Part shown: positions 7,698 to 16,895 of the stretch, piece after piece
Layout of the letters: each line of letters starts with the position of its first letter
How positions within the stretch are numbered: the stretch's first letter is position 1
From: Deefgea tanakiae
GTDB taxonomy: Bacteria > Pseudomonadota > Gammaproteobacteria > Burkholderiales > Chitinibacteraceae
Direction: 5' to 3'
Assembly: GCF_019665765.1 (NCBI RefSeq)
Contig: NZ_CP081150.1
Location: forward strand, 2,294,001 to 2,358,000
DNA length: 64,000 nt
The notes under the pieces: generated by a model
The model's database searches: none
What the model saw: only the letters and a program-made list of their open reading frames with translations
Told to the model about the DNA's origin: nothing
Position numbers and translations under genes: made by a program

Positions 7698-9062
7698 GTG
7701 TTGCGACGACTACTCTTTCTTTTTGCAACCAGTGTGTTTAGCACTGCGTTTGCTGCACCTAAAGCAGTTTCTGGTAGTGCACCAGAAGCGAAGCAAGCCG
7801 AGCTGCAAGAGCTACGTGGGCAAATCAAGCAATTACAAAAAGACCTCTCGGCCAACGAATCCAATCGCTCTGAAGCTGCTGATGCATTGAAAAATGCCGA
7901 ATCATCAATTTCTGAAGCCAATCGAGTACTCAATGAACTGGCCAACGAGCGTCAACTGACGACAGCAGAACTAGCTCGACTCAAGCAAGATATCAGTAAC
8001 ACGCGAAAAAACATTCAAATCAGCCAAAAGCAACTCAGTGAATTACTCAAAAGTCGCTACAAAACCGGTAATACCGAAGCTTGGCGCTTACTTCTGAATC
8101 AAAAAGACCCCGGTCAAGCCAATCGCGACCTCAGCTACTACCGCTACATTGCCCAATCGCAACAAGCGTTGGCAAAACAGCTAGAAAGCCAACTAAGCGA
8201 ACTCAATTTGCTCGCGGATGCGATTCAAGAAAAGAACGAAGAACTACAAGAAATCGCTCGCAATAAACAGCAGCAACGCCAAGAATTGGTTTCACAACAG
8301 CAAGAGAAAAAAGAGCTAGTTAGCCAACTTTCGCAAACCATCAGCAGCCAGCGCAATCAGATTCAAAAACTCGCCGCAGATGAAAAACGAATCACGCAAC
8401 TGATTACTCGCCTCAACGCTATCATCAAACAGCAAGAAGCGGCGCGAGCGCGAGCTGCTGCCAAGCAAAAACAAGAAGCTGAAAAACGTGCAGCCGCCCA
8501 AGCTAAAACCAAAGCAGAACGAGCAGCACGCCAAGCCAAAATAGAACAAGCCGCCAAATCGGCAGGCAAACCAGTTCCTTCTACACCACCTGAACCCAAA
8601 GAAGAAACAGTCGCCTCCCCAAGCCAAGGCGAAGTAAATAATGCCGTACCGGATGCAAGCCAAGCCGGTGTCAATTTTGCCGCACTGAAAGGTAAAATGC
8701 GCCTACCGGCTAAAGGTGAAATCATCGGACGCTTTGGTGCGCCGCGTGGCGAAGGCGGCACTTGGAAAGGGCTATTCATCCGCACCAACACAGGCGAACC
8801 TGTACACGCAGTAGCGTCTGGTCGTATCGTTTTTGCCGACTGGCTTCGCGGTTTTGGTAATCTGATGATTATTGACCACGGTAATGGCTATATGAGCCTG
8901 TATGGCGCGAATGAAAGCCTCTTAAAACGTGTAGGTGATTCAGTCAAAGCGGGTGACACAATAGCCAACGCGGGGAATAGCGGCGGAATGGCAGATTCCG
9001 GCGTATACTTTGAAATACGCCAAAACAGCCGCCCGCTTGATCCGGCCGCTTGGGTAAGATAA
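7698..9062 (+). CDS. envC: Murein hydrolase activator EnvC
   Basis: Periplasmic divisome-associated activator of the AmiA/AmiB amidases. It has a signal peptide (RRLLFLFATSVFSTAFAAP), a long coiled coil of about 230 residues rich in Q, E and K, an Ala/Lys-rich linker, and a C-terminal LytM (M23-like) domain beginning at GEIIGRFGAPRGEG. The zinc ligands of active M23 peptidases are absent: the HxH position reads YFE, as in E. coli EnvC (SLYFEIRR there, GVYFEIRQ here). It should therefore be an activator rather than a peptidase. The start is uncertain: GTG 7698 gives a compact signal peptide with a weak GAG site, while TTG 7671 would add nine residues. Confidence 0.9.
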   Translation: MLRRLLFLFATSVFSTAFAAPKAVSGSAPEAKQAELQELRGQIKQLQKDLSANESNRSEAADALKNAESSISEANRVLNELANERQLTTAELARLKQDISNTRKNIQISQKQLSELLKSRYKTGNTEAWRLLLNQKDPGQANRDLSYYRYIAQSQQALAKQLESQLSELNLLADAIQEKNEELQEIARNKQQQRQELVSQQQEKKELVSQLSQTISSQRNQIQKLAADEKRITQLITRLNAIIKQQEAARARAAAKQKQEAEKRAAAQAKTKAERAARQAKIEQAAKSAGKPVPSTPPEPKEETVASPSQGEVNNAVPDASQAGVNFAALKGKMRLPAKGEIIGRFGAPRGEGGTWKGLFIRTNTGEPVHAVASGRIVFADWLRGFGNLMIIDHGNGYMSLYGANESLLKRVGDSVKAGDTIANAGNSGGMADSGVYFEIRQNSRPLDPAAWVR

Positions 9063-9111
9063 CTAAATGGGTTCAAAATGAGCCTTAACGATTGCCAATA
9101 GGAATATACGA

Positions 9112-10560
9112 ATGTCGAATAAACCCTACAGCCGCTGGAAAAAAGTCAGCCTTATGGCTGCCGGCGCTGGGCTTGGTGTCGCCATTAGCCTGTCTTTTAA
9201 TGCGACAGCCAATAAAGAAGTTGTCAGCAACCCACTACCGATCGATGAGCTACGCGCGTTCTCGACGGTGTTTGGCGTGATTAAGCAAAGTTATGTAGAG
9301 CCCGTTGATGATAAAAAACTCATTAACGAAGCCATCAAAGGCATGGTATCCGGCCTTGACCCACACTCGACCTATTTGGACGAAGAAGCTTTTAAAGAAC
9401 TCAAAGTGAACACCCAAGGTGAGTTCGGTGGCCTTGGCATTGAAGTCAATATGGAAGACGGCCTTGTACGCGTGGTGTCACCCATTGAAGACTCTCCTGC
9501 ATTTCGCGCAGGCATCAAAGCGGGCGACTTCATCGTCAAAATTGGCGATGTCCAAGTCCAAGGAATGTCGCTGAATGAAGCGGTCTCCAAAATGCGCGGC
9601 AAAGTGGGTGAGCCGGTTACGTTGACCCTGCTACGCAAAGGCGAAGGCAAGCCGATTGTGGTGACACTCAAACGCGCCATTATTAAAGTTCAGTCGGTGA
9701 AGTACAAACTCGCCGAGCCTGGCTATGGCTATATTCGCGTTACGCAATTCCAAGAGCATACCTCTGAAAAACTAGGCGAAGCCATCGAAGCGCTGTACAA
9801 AGAAAACAAGGCGCCACTAAAAGGCATCGTCCTCGATTTACGTAACGATCCGGGTGGTTTGCTTGATGGAGCAGTGGGTGTTTCTGCCGCCTTCTTACCC
9901 AAAGATGCGCTAGTGGTTTACACCGAGGGCCGTGTTGCCGATTCGAAAGTCAAGCTCACTGCGAGCCCACAGTTCTATCAACGCGATAGCAAAAAAGACT
10001 TTTTCAAAAACTTGCCGCCCGAAGTGAAAACCGTGCCTTTAGTGGTACTGGTCAATAGTGGCTCAGCATCGGCCTCTGAAATTGTGGCTGGCGCATTGCA
10101 AGACCATAAACGTGCCTTAGTGGTGGGAACGCAAACATTTGGCAAAGGTTCAGTACAAACGATCCTGCCAATTGACGAGAAGAGCGCTCTTAAACTTACC
10201 ACTGCTAGGTATTTCACTCCAGCCGGTAGATCCATTCAGGCCAAAGGCATTACCCCTGATATTATCGTAGAGGATGCAACCCTCAGCGGCAAAGAAGAAA
10301 GCCCTTTCCGTATGCGTGAAGCTGATCTAGGCAAACATTTGGATAATCCGACTGACAAAAATGCCGGCAAAGTGACTGCAACCCCTGCACCAGTTAAGGT
10401 TGATACCAAAAAACCTACGAAGACCAATGCAAGTGAAGCGGAAGCGGATGAAAACCCTCGCGAATTAGTATCTAAATCTGATTATCAATTGCAGCAGGCA
10501 CTGAGCGTACTCAAAGTTCAACAACTGATGTTGAACAAAGAAAAGCCCAAACTGAAATAA
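9112..10560 (+). CDS. ctpA: S41-family carboxyl-terminal processing protease CtpA
   Basis: Periplasmic serine protease that trims or degrades envelope proteins such as peptidoglycan hydrolases. It has an N-terminal signal anchor (KKVSLMAAGAGLGVAISLSF), a PDZ domain (about residues 100-180, with GGLGIEVNMEDG and GIKAGDFIVKI), and a protease core with the catalytic serine in SGSASASEIVAGALQD and the lysine in TFGKGSVQTILP. The C-terminal Lys/Ala/Pro-rich tail is low complexity. At 482 residues it is a typical CTP-2 enzyme. Its placement after envC fits a role in controlling cell-wall hydrolases. Confidence 0.93.
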   Translation: MSNKPYSRWKKVSLMAAGAGLGVAISLSFNATANKEVVSNPLPIDELRAFSTVFGVIKQSYVEPVDDKKLINEAIKGMVSGLDPHSTYLDEEAFKELKVNTQGEFGGLGIEVNMEDGLVRVVSPIEDSPAFRAGIKAGDFIVKIGDVQVQGMSLNEAVSKMRGKVGEPVTLTLLRKGEGKPIVVTLKRAIIKVQSVKYKLAEPGYGYIRVTQFQEHTSEKLGEAIEALYKENKAPLKGIVLDLRNDPGGLLDGAVGVSAAFLPKDALVVYTEGRVADSKVKLTASPQFYQRDSKKDFFKNLPPEVKTVPLVVLVNSGSASASEIVAGALQDHKRALVVGTQTFGKGSVQTILPIDEKSALKLTTARYFTPAGRSIQAKGITPDIIVEDATLSGKEESPFRMREADLGKHLDNPTDKNAGKVTATPAPVKVDTKKPTKTNASEAEADENPRELVSKSDYQLQQALSVLKVQQLMLNKEKPKLK

Positions 10561-10577
10561 TGGCTCTGAATCAAATC

Positions 10578-10608
10578 AATGCCGCCCAGAACCGGGCGGC
10601 ATTTTTTT
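10578..10608 (+). terminator. Intrinsic terminator of ctpA
   Basis: AATGCCGCCC and GGGCGGCATT form a 10-bp GC-rich stem with a 6-base loop, followed by seven T (10602-10608). This is a strong rho-independent terminator 18 bases past the ctpA stop. Confidence 0.93.
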
Positions 10609-10639
10609 CGGCTAATCAAATTGATTTATACATTCAATA

Positions 10640-10668
10640 GACGTAAAAATGCCCCATTGTTCAGGATG
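10640..10668 (-). terminator. Orphan intrinsic terminator on the minus strand
   Basis: On the minus strand GATGCCCCAT, an 8-base loop and ATGGGGCATT form a near 9-10-bp stem followed by a T5 run. It has the full form of a rho-independent terminator for leftward transcription, yet no recognised minus-strand gene lies upstream. On the plus strand no T run follows. It may end a short RNA that starts around 10720-10760. Confidence 0.6.
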
Positions 10669-11449
10669 GGGCATCGGGTGGTTCTCTCGTCTGGTAGCGT
10701 GTTCAAGTCGCGTTCCATGTGAGTCATATTACGCGCCTAGCACAAAAAAAACGTTGTACTTTTACAACCCAAAAACAATAAATCTTTACACCGAGAAAAT
10801 ATCAAAAATAAATATAAACATTCCTAACTTCGCAACCCACTACTACCTAGCAGAACAGGGGCCATTCAAAAGTTTATCCGAACTCCCGCTCGCTGATGAA
10901 GACCCACTTTTTTTAGAACTTTTAACGCGGCATCAATCAGAGCCAAGCTATCGCCGTCGATATGGGCGAGACTACATCCAAAAGCGCAAAGTCATCGAGC
11001 AGCGTTTGCGCGAATTGTTTATCGCGCGCGGCGGTCAACCCCAAGTTGAACACCCAAGCTACTTAGTTCTTGGCGCCTCAGAATGGTTTAAAGATCTCAA
11101 TGCACACCATCAATCGCTCACAATCAAGCTTGCCGAGCTAAATCCCTTAACCACCTCAATCACTTTCCCTGATAGTTTTATAGCGCTCAGCCGCGCCGAC
11201 AAACCTTATTTTGAAAAAATCTATTTGTTGAGTGAATTGGACGAATTGATCAACACGTTTGGTTTACCAAGTAACGATCACCTAGTGCCCTATGAACGAT
11301 ATTGGGAATATGACTTCGAACTCTATATCGAAATACAAATTTGGGAAAAACTTAGCGCAACAGCATTAGCAAACGCGAACAGCAATAGCAACCTAATTGA
11401 TATGAACCCGTCCATCTTGAATAACAAACTTGCTAATACCACTTCCTGA
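10649..11449 (+). CDS. Conserved hypothetical protein (betaproteobacterial/pseudomonad family), start unclear
   Basis: No function is recognised. The conserved part begins at about 10826 with NFATHYYLAEQGPFKSLSEL, followed by RRRYGRDYIQKRKVIEQRLR and LFIARGGQPQVEHPSYLVLG, and ends with a YIEIQIWEK motif. I recall similar uncharacterised proteins in pseudomonads and betaproteobacteria; this is memory, not a search. The open frame reaches back to ATG 10649, but that segment has no ribosome site, overlaps a strong hairpin and is unlike the family. No in-frame ATG lies between it and the conserved part; only TTG 10754 or ATT 10820 are candidates. The gene may use a rare start. The last 30 residues are Asn/Ser-rich. 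A soluble cytoplasmic protein is likely. Confidence 0.65.
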   Translation: MPHCSGWGIGWFSRLVACSSRVPCESYYAPSTKKTLYFYNPKTINLYTEKISKININIPNFATHYYLAEQGPFKSLSELPLADEDPLFLELLTRHQSEPSYRRRYGRDYIQKRKVIEQRLRELFIARGGQPQVEHPSYLVLGASEWFKDLNAHHQSLTIKLAELNPLTTSITFPDSFIALSRADKPYFEKIYLLSELDELINTFGLPSNDHLVPYERYWEYDFELYIEIQIWEKLSATALANANSNSNLIDMNPSILNNKLANTTS

Positions 11450-12004
11450 CATGCCATCCTCAATAATCAACCAAGCTTCTCCATTAGATTACAAACAAAA
11501 AATTACAAGAAATAAATAATAAAGAAAGCAAAATGAAATTTAAGCAAAAATAGCCTTTGTGATTTTTGTCACATCAATACAAAAAACACAGATTTTGATT
11601 GTAGTTTTAATCATCAATACTACATGCACTATCAAAAATAGCTACATCAAAAAATGCTAATATTGCAGCGCAGCACGCAAAAAACCCCATATAAACTCAA
11701 ATTTATAACCAAGCTCAATAATAATGCTGCAAAGCACAATTCAAGAAAAAACGTCATTTGTAGTTTTCGAGGCGATATCAAAACGCCCTCTTTCGCTATC
11801 AAGAATTTCTAAAAAAAAAGTATTGACACGAATTTAATTTTGGAAATTAATGATGACAACGACAGCTCAGCTATGACTGAGATGCATATATAGCAGTGAA
11901 GAGAAACCCAATACTTTCAATTTATTGACAGTACCCAAGACAAAATTTAGTACCAATTAATTTGTGCAAGCAATACCAAAACTAACAAAAGGATGGAGAC
12001 CCGA
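11450..12004 (+). promoter_or_regulatory. Long AT-rich leader upstream of chitinase 1
   Basis: This 555-base non-coding stretch is visibly richer in A and T than its surroundings. It contains two good -35 boxes: TTGACA at 11823 with ATTAAT 17 bases downstream, and TTGACA at 11925 with only a weak -10 (TAGTAC at 11948). The decamer TTGTAGTTTT occurs twice (11599 and 11758), the first flanked by GATT/AATC arms, as might be expected of an activator site. A ribosome site GGATGGAG lies at 11991-11998. No open reading frame is convincing. Confidence 0.5.
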
Positions 12005-13972
12005 ATGTCACACTTTAATCGTTTTGCTGTAGCCGCAATCCCTGCTGCAATGATGGCGGTAGCTAGCTTTTCCTACGCTGCAGATGCATGGAAAGAAGGC
12101 ACAACTTACAATGCAGGTGCAGTAGTTTCTTACTCTGGCCAAAACTATCAAGCTTTGGTAACTCACACGGCTCACGTTGGTGCTAACTGGAATCCAGCCT
12201 CAACGCCAACATTGTGGAAAGTCGCTTCAGGCTCAGTAGCAACGCCAGTACCTACACTTGCGCCAACAGCAACACCAGTTGCAACACCTAGCCCAACATC
12301 TGGCCCAGTAGTAACGCCAACCACAACACCAATTGCACCACCACAGTCATGTGGCACGACTGCGGCGTGGAATTCTGCTACTGCTTACAACGGTGGCGCG
12401 ACAGTTGCTTATAACGGCAAGAAATTCACTGCGAACTGGTGGACTCAAGGCAATACGCCTTCGACCACAGATCAATGGGGCCCATGGAAATACGTAGGTG
12501 AGTGCGGTACATCAACTGCAACACCAACCCCAACAGCTACACCGATTGGCGCTACGCCAACGCCAACGCCAACACCAACAGCGACACCAATCGGCGCAAC
12601 CCCAACACCAACAGTTGCTCCAACCCCAACTCCAACTGCGATTCCAACTTTAGCACCAGGCCAAGAAATCCCTGCACCAACGACAGCTCAAGTCGGTTCA
12701 TACTTCACTCAGTGGGGCGTGTATGGCCGTGACTACCAAGTAGCAGACATCATTACCTCTGGCGCAGCTCAACAACTGACCTTCATCAACTACGCATTCG
12801 GTAATATCTATCCGAAAAATGGCGGCTACGAGTGCGGTATCATCAACAAGCTTGAGGGTGGTGCAGGTGATGGTGGCGATGCTTGGGCTGACATGGGTTT
12901 AACAGCTAAACGTCGCGTAGATGCTGCGGACACGATCAAGTGGGATGACAAACTCGCTGGTAACTTCCGTGAACTCCAAGCGTACAAGAAAAAATTCCCA
13001 GACACGAAATTGTTCATCTCTTTAGGTGGCTGGACTTGGTCGAAATGGTTCTCTGAAGCAGCGAAAACTGATGCGTTGCGTAAACAGTTAGTTAAATCTT
13101 GTATCGATATCTACATCAAAGGCAACTTGCCAGTTGTAGATGGCCGCGGCGGTCCAGGCTCAGCACCAAACATCTTTGATGGTATTGATATCGACTGGGA
13201 ATTCCCAGGTGTACAAGGTGTTGGCTACAACACGGTATCGCCAGATGACAAGCGCAACAACACATTGTTGTTGGCTGAGTTCCGCAAACAATTGGATGAA
13301 TTGGCTGCGGCAAATCAGAAGAAATACTTGTTGACCGTTGCAATCGGTGTAGGTCGCGATAAGATCGAAATGACTGAGCCACGTGAGTACGCTCGTTACC
13401 TCGATTGGATCAACTTGATGACTTACGACTACAACGGTGGTTGGAATGCGCAAGGCCCAACTGACTTCCAGTCTCACTTGTATGCTGATCCAGCTAGCCC
13501 AAGCTACAAGTGCTCAGGCAAACCAGAAGACAAGTGCTACGGCGATCGCAGTCTAGTGTCTTACTACAATACCGCTGATGCAGTGGATCTATTGTTGCAA
13601 GCTGGTGTGAATCCGAAGAAACTGGTTGTTGGTATTCCTAAGTACGGCCGTGGCTGGACTGGTGTAACCAATGCAAACAACGGTCTGTACCAAAAAACAA
13701 CGGATGCAGCTCGCGGTACTTATGAAAAAGGTATCGAAGACTACAAAGTACTGAAAAATGCACCTGGTACTGTTTATGTTCACCCAGTGACTAAGCAATC
13801 GTACAAGTTTGATGGCACTAACTTCTGGTCTTACGACACTCCAGAAGTCATCCAAACTAAGATCGATTACGCTAAATCTAAAGGCTTGAACGGCGGCGTA
13901 TTCAGCTGGTCTCTCGATGGTGATGACAGCAATGCAACATTGTCTAAAGCAATGGGTAACGCTCGCAAATAA
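12005..13972 (+). CDS. Secreted modular GH18 chitinase with two chitin-binding modules (chitinase 1)
   Basis: Hydrolyses chitin outside the cell. From ATG 12005 (655 residues) it has a signal peptide ending SFSYA, a CBM5/12 module (AWKEGTTYNAGAVVSYSGQ, ending NWNPASTPTLWKV), a Thr-Pro linker, a second CBM5/12-like module (AWNSATAYNGGATVAYNGKK, WWTQGN, QWGPWKYV), another Thr-Pro linker, and a GH18 barrel from about residue 225. The catalytic DGIDIDWE motif is residues 392-399 with proton donor E399. SLGGWTWS and MTYDYNGGW barrel motifs are present. The ATG at 11993 is less likely because the ribosome site would overlap it. It ends in a strong terminator; the upstream region suggests induced expression. 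Confidence 0.95.
   Translation: MSHFNRFAVAAIPAAMMAVASFSYAADAWKEGTTYNAGAVVSYSGQNYQALVTHTAHVGANWNPASTPTLWKVASGSVATPVPTLAPTATPVATPSPTSGPVVTPTTTPIAPPQSCGTTAAWNSATAYNGGATVAYNGKKFTANWWTQGNTPSTTDQWGPWKYVGECGTSTATPTPTATPIGATPTPTPTPTATPIGATPTPTVAPTPTPTAIPTLAPGQEIPAPTTAQVGSYFTQWGVYGRDYQVADIITSGAAQQLTFINYAFGNIYPKNGGYECGIINKLEGGAGDGGDAWADMGLTAKRRVDAADTIKWDDKLAGNFRELQAYKKKFPDTKLFISLGGWTWSKWFSEAAKTDALRKQLVKSCIDIYIKGNLPVVDGRGGPGSAPNIFDGIDIDWEFPGVQGVGYNTVSPDDKRNNTLLLAEFRKQLDELAAANQKKYLLTVAIGVGRDKIEMTEPREYARYLDWINLMTYDYNGGWNAQGPTDFQSHLYADPASPSYKCSGKPEDKCYGDRSLVSYYNTADAVDLLLQAGVNPKKLVVGIPKYGRGWTGVTNANNGLYQKTTDAARGTYEKGIEDYKVLKNAPGTVYVHPVTKQSYKFDGTNFWSYDTPEVIQTKIDYAKSKGLNGGVFSWSLDGDDSNATLSKAMGNARK
12510..12660 (+). 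repeat. Thr-Pro linker repeat in chitinase 1
   Basis: Short degenerate direct repeats of the type CCAACGCCAACACC encode the linker; the peptide unit TPTATPIGATPTPT occurs twice in tandem. It is a flexible, probably protease-resistant spacer and a likely site of length variation. Confidence 0.8.
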
Positions 13973-14008
13973 TCAAGGTAACTTGATGTAGTTAATAGCA
14001 AGAACCTC

Positions 14009-14040
14009 AAGCCCCAACAATCTTTTGTTGGGGCTTTTCT
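14009..14040 (+). terminator. Intrinsic terminator of chitinase 1
   Basis: AAGCCCCAACAA and TTGTTGGGGCTT form a 12-bp stem with a 4-base loop, followed by TTC T. Confidence 0.9.
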
Positions 14041-14165
14041 ATTCCCAAACGTTACGCCTCAAATTAATTCAAATGCAATAACAGCCGCACAAAGCCAACT
14101 CGCTCATAACAAGCGCAGTAATAAATACACTATGATGACGACACAGTGATTTTAAGGTGCGCATT

Positions 14166-16895
14166 ATGTTGCGGTTTTTCTTATTTTTAGTTGGCTTTGC
14201 TTTTGGCTGGAGCTTAGATGAATGGCCAACGGCTTTGCTGATGGCCGCAATTGGCGGCGTCATCGGGCATTTGATTGACAGCCAAAATCGCAGCAAAACC
14301 AAAGCGATATCAACAGCGCCACCTATATCATTGCAACAACAATTTATTCAGCTGCAAAATCGGGTACAAAAACTAGAGCAGGAAGTACAAGCACTTCGCT
14401 CAGGGCAAGCGCCGGTCGACTCTAGCAGCACCATCACAGAGCAAGCAGCAAATACAAATCCAAGTATTGAACCGACCAAAGCAACGATTTCCACACCAAT
14501 TGCGGCACAGATCGAAACGATCACCGCGCCTCGTGTACCACAAGCACGCCCCGCCCCTATAAAACCGACCACGCCAACGCTTGCCGAAGAATTATTTTAT
14601 CAAGCCAAGGCTTGGTTACTGGGTGGCAATACCGTAGTCCGAGTTGGGATATTAATTCTGTTTTTCGGGGTCGGATTTTTGCTGAAATACGCCGCCGACA
14701 ACAGCATGTTGCCGATTGAATATCGTCTGACTGGCCTTGCTGCGGGTGCAATAGCGCTGCTCGTCATCGGCTGGCGACTGCGCGACAAAAAATCAGGCTA
14801 CGCGCTGATTTTGCAGGGTGGCGGTATCGGCATGTTGTATATGACCATCTTCGGCGCACTCAAACTGTATCAACTTGTGCCAGCTGGTTTGGCGCTCAGT
14901 TTATTGGTCGCCATCGGCGTTTTTTCAGCCGCGTTGGCGATTTTACAAAATGCGCGATCACTCGCGGTGATGGGGATTATTGGCGGCTTTTTGGCGCCGA
15001 TTCTCACCTCGACAGGTGGCGGAAGCCATGTGATGTTGTTTAGTTACTACGCGATTTTAAACGCGGGTATTTTTGGCATGGCTTGGTTTAAAGCTTGGCG
15101 ACCACTCAATTTACTTGGATTTATCTTCACTTTCTCGATAGCGACTTTTTGGGGCGCGCTGTCTTATCATCCCGATTTACTTGCTAGCACCCTCCCCTTC
15201 CTAATTTTATTTTTCTTGTTTTATGTCGGCATCAGCGTGCTCTATGCGCTACGCCAAGATTGCGAAATCAAATCGCCCGTGGATGGCACGCTGGTGTTTG
15301 GTACACCCATTGTGAGTTTTGGCTTACTGGCCAAACTAATGCAGGGTATCGAATATGGCCTTGCGTTTTCAGCCGTCGTCTTGGCGCTGTTTTACTTAGG
15401 TCTAGGACTATTTTTAATCCGCCAACACAATCCACGTCTGAAACTGATGCTGGAATCCTTATTGGCGCTGGGGATTATTTTTGCCACGCTGGCGATCCCA
15501 CTCGCGTTCGATGGCAATGTCAGCGCGGCGATTTGGGCATTAGAAGGTGCAGGCGTGGTGTGGCTGAGCTTGCGCCAACAACGTCGTTTAGCACTCTTCT
15601 TTGGCTTAGCCCTGCAATTTTTCGCCGGGCTAGCCTTTATGGCTGGCATGCACCTGCAAAGTAGCATGCCGATTTTGAACGGCAACTACATCGGCGGCCT
15701 GATGTTGGCGCTGGCGGGGCTCTTTTGCGGCTGGCAATTACATAAAACAGACAGCGACTTCTGGCTGCGCTATCAATCCAAACTCCACGCTACGGGCTGG
15801 GTTCTTGGCGCTTGGGGCTTGTTATGGTGGGTCAGTAGCCACAGCAATGAAATACAACGATTCATCGACTATCCACAGCGAAACCTTGCCTTCGTCGTAC
15901 TGGCTGTTATCACCAGCACGATGTTTAGCTTTATCTGGCAACACAAGCAATGGCCTGCCGCGCGTTGGCCAGCGCAAGCCTTACCGCTGGTTCTGTCACT
16001 ACTCGCCTTGGATCACAATGGCTACTTCTTCAATCACATTATTTGGCCGCTTGCGATTGTGGCTAATTTTTGGCTGTTACTGCGCCATGATGATGAAGGC
16101 CCACAAACGCTTAGCGAAGGCCTGCATCTCATCAGCCTATGGCTCTGCATGGGTATATTCGCCCATGAATTGAATTTATTAATATTGAGTCATATACCCG
16201 AAGGCATTTGGTCACTCACAGCATGGCCATTGGCGTTAAGTAGCGCAATTTTCTTACTCTTAAAATTAGGCCAGCGCTGGCCGGTAGACGATTACCGCCG
16301 CGTTTATTGGGCGCTTGGCCCACTGCCAGTTTGCGGTTTTCTCTGGATTTGGGGACTTTATAGCGCGTTTGCCGATGGCAATATGGCGCCGCTGCCCTAC
16401 TTGCCGCTACTTAATCCCATCGACATCATGCAATGGCTCACGCTCGGCATCTTGGCGATGTGGTTCATGCGCTGCAAAGACGAATGGCCTGAATTTGCAT
16501 GGCCCAATACCTTGATGCTAGCGGGTGCGGGCGTGTCGATCTTTGTTTGGCTCAATGCGGTTTTGCTGCGAACGCTACACCACACGCAACATATTACATA
16601 TCAAATCGACGCCTTGGCCGATTCGATGTTGGTACAAATGAGTTTAACAATCTTCTGGACGCTGATTGCACTGGCGCTGATGCTAGTTGCAACGCGCCGA
16701 GCTGAGCGTATATTGTGGCTCGTTGGCGCAGCGCTGCTGTCCGTCGTCGTGATCAAACTATTTATGTTTGATCTGTCTCGCATTAGCGGCATTGAGCGAA
16801 TTGTGGCGTTTATTGGCGTTGGGATTTTGTTGCTACTGATTGGCTATTTTTCGCCGCTACCACCACGCAATGCAGCCACTTCGGAGGAATCATAA
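14166..16895 (+). CDS. DUF2339 polytopic membrane protein
   Basis: A 909-residue inner-membrane protein. A first hydrophobic segment is followed by a predicted coiled coil (QLQNRVQKLEQEVQALRSG), a Pro/Thr/Ala-rich linker, and then more than twenty hydrophobic helices. The motif VRVGILILFFGVGFLLKYAA and the RLTGLAAGAIALLVIGWRLR region are hallmarks of DUF2339. Function is unknown. The start at 14166 follows AAGG at a spacing of eight. It overlaps the DUF3999 gene by one base with a strong GGAGG site, and the two families commonly occur as a pair, suggesting a joint complex. Confidence 0.9.
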   Translation: MLRFFLFLVGFAFGWSLDEWPTALLMAAIGGVIGHLIDSQNRSKTKAISTAPPISLQQQFIQLQNRVQKLEQEVQALRSGQAPVDSSSTITEQAANTNPSIEPTKATISTPIAAQIETITAPRVPQARPAPIKPTTPTLAEELFYQAKAWLLGGNTVVRVGILILFFGVGFLLKYAADNSMLPIEYRLTGLAAGAIALLVIGWRLRDKKSGYALILQGGGIGMLYMTIFGALKLYQLVPAGLALSLLVAIGVFSAALAILQNARSLAVMGIIGGFLAPILTSTGGGSHVMLFSYYAILNAGIFGMAWFKAWRPLNLLGFIFTFSIATFWGALSYHPDLLASTLPFLILFFLFYVGISVLYALRQDCEIKSPVDGTLVFGTPIVSFGLLAKLMQGIEYGLAFSAVVLALFYLGLGLFLIRQHNPRLKLMLESLLALGIIFATLAIPLAFDGNVSAAIWALEGAGVVWLSLRQQRRLALFFGLALQFFAGLAFMAGMHLQSSMPILNGNYIGGLMLALAGLFCGWQLHKTDSDFWLRYQSKLHATGWVLGAWGLLWWVSSHSNEIQRFIDYPQRNLAFVVLAVITSTMFSFIWQHKQWPAARWPAQALPLVLSLLALDHNGYFFNHIIWPLAIVANFWLLLRHDDEGPQTLSEGLHLISLWLCMGIFAHELNLLILSHIPEGIWSLTAWPLALSSAIFLLLKLGQRWPVDDYRRVYWALGPLPVCGFLWIWGLYSAFADGNMAPLPYLPLLNPIDIMQWLTLGILAMWFMRCKDEWPEFAWPNTLMLAGAGVSIFVWLNAVLLRTLHHTQHITYQIDALADSMLVQMSLTIFWTLIALALMLVATRRAERILWLVGAALLSVVVIKLFMFDLSRISGIERIVAFIGVGILLLLIGYFSPLPPRNAATSEES

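Noticed and set aside
8363-8791. Minus-strand open frame of 142 codons inside envC
   Set aside because: It is a shadow of the Ala/Lys-rich coding sequence of envC on the other strand.
12510-12660. Regular short repeats that could suggest a CRISPR or tandem-repeat locus
   Set aside because: They are in frame within chitinase 1 and encode a Thr-Pro linker, with no spacer structure.
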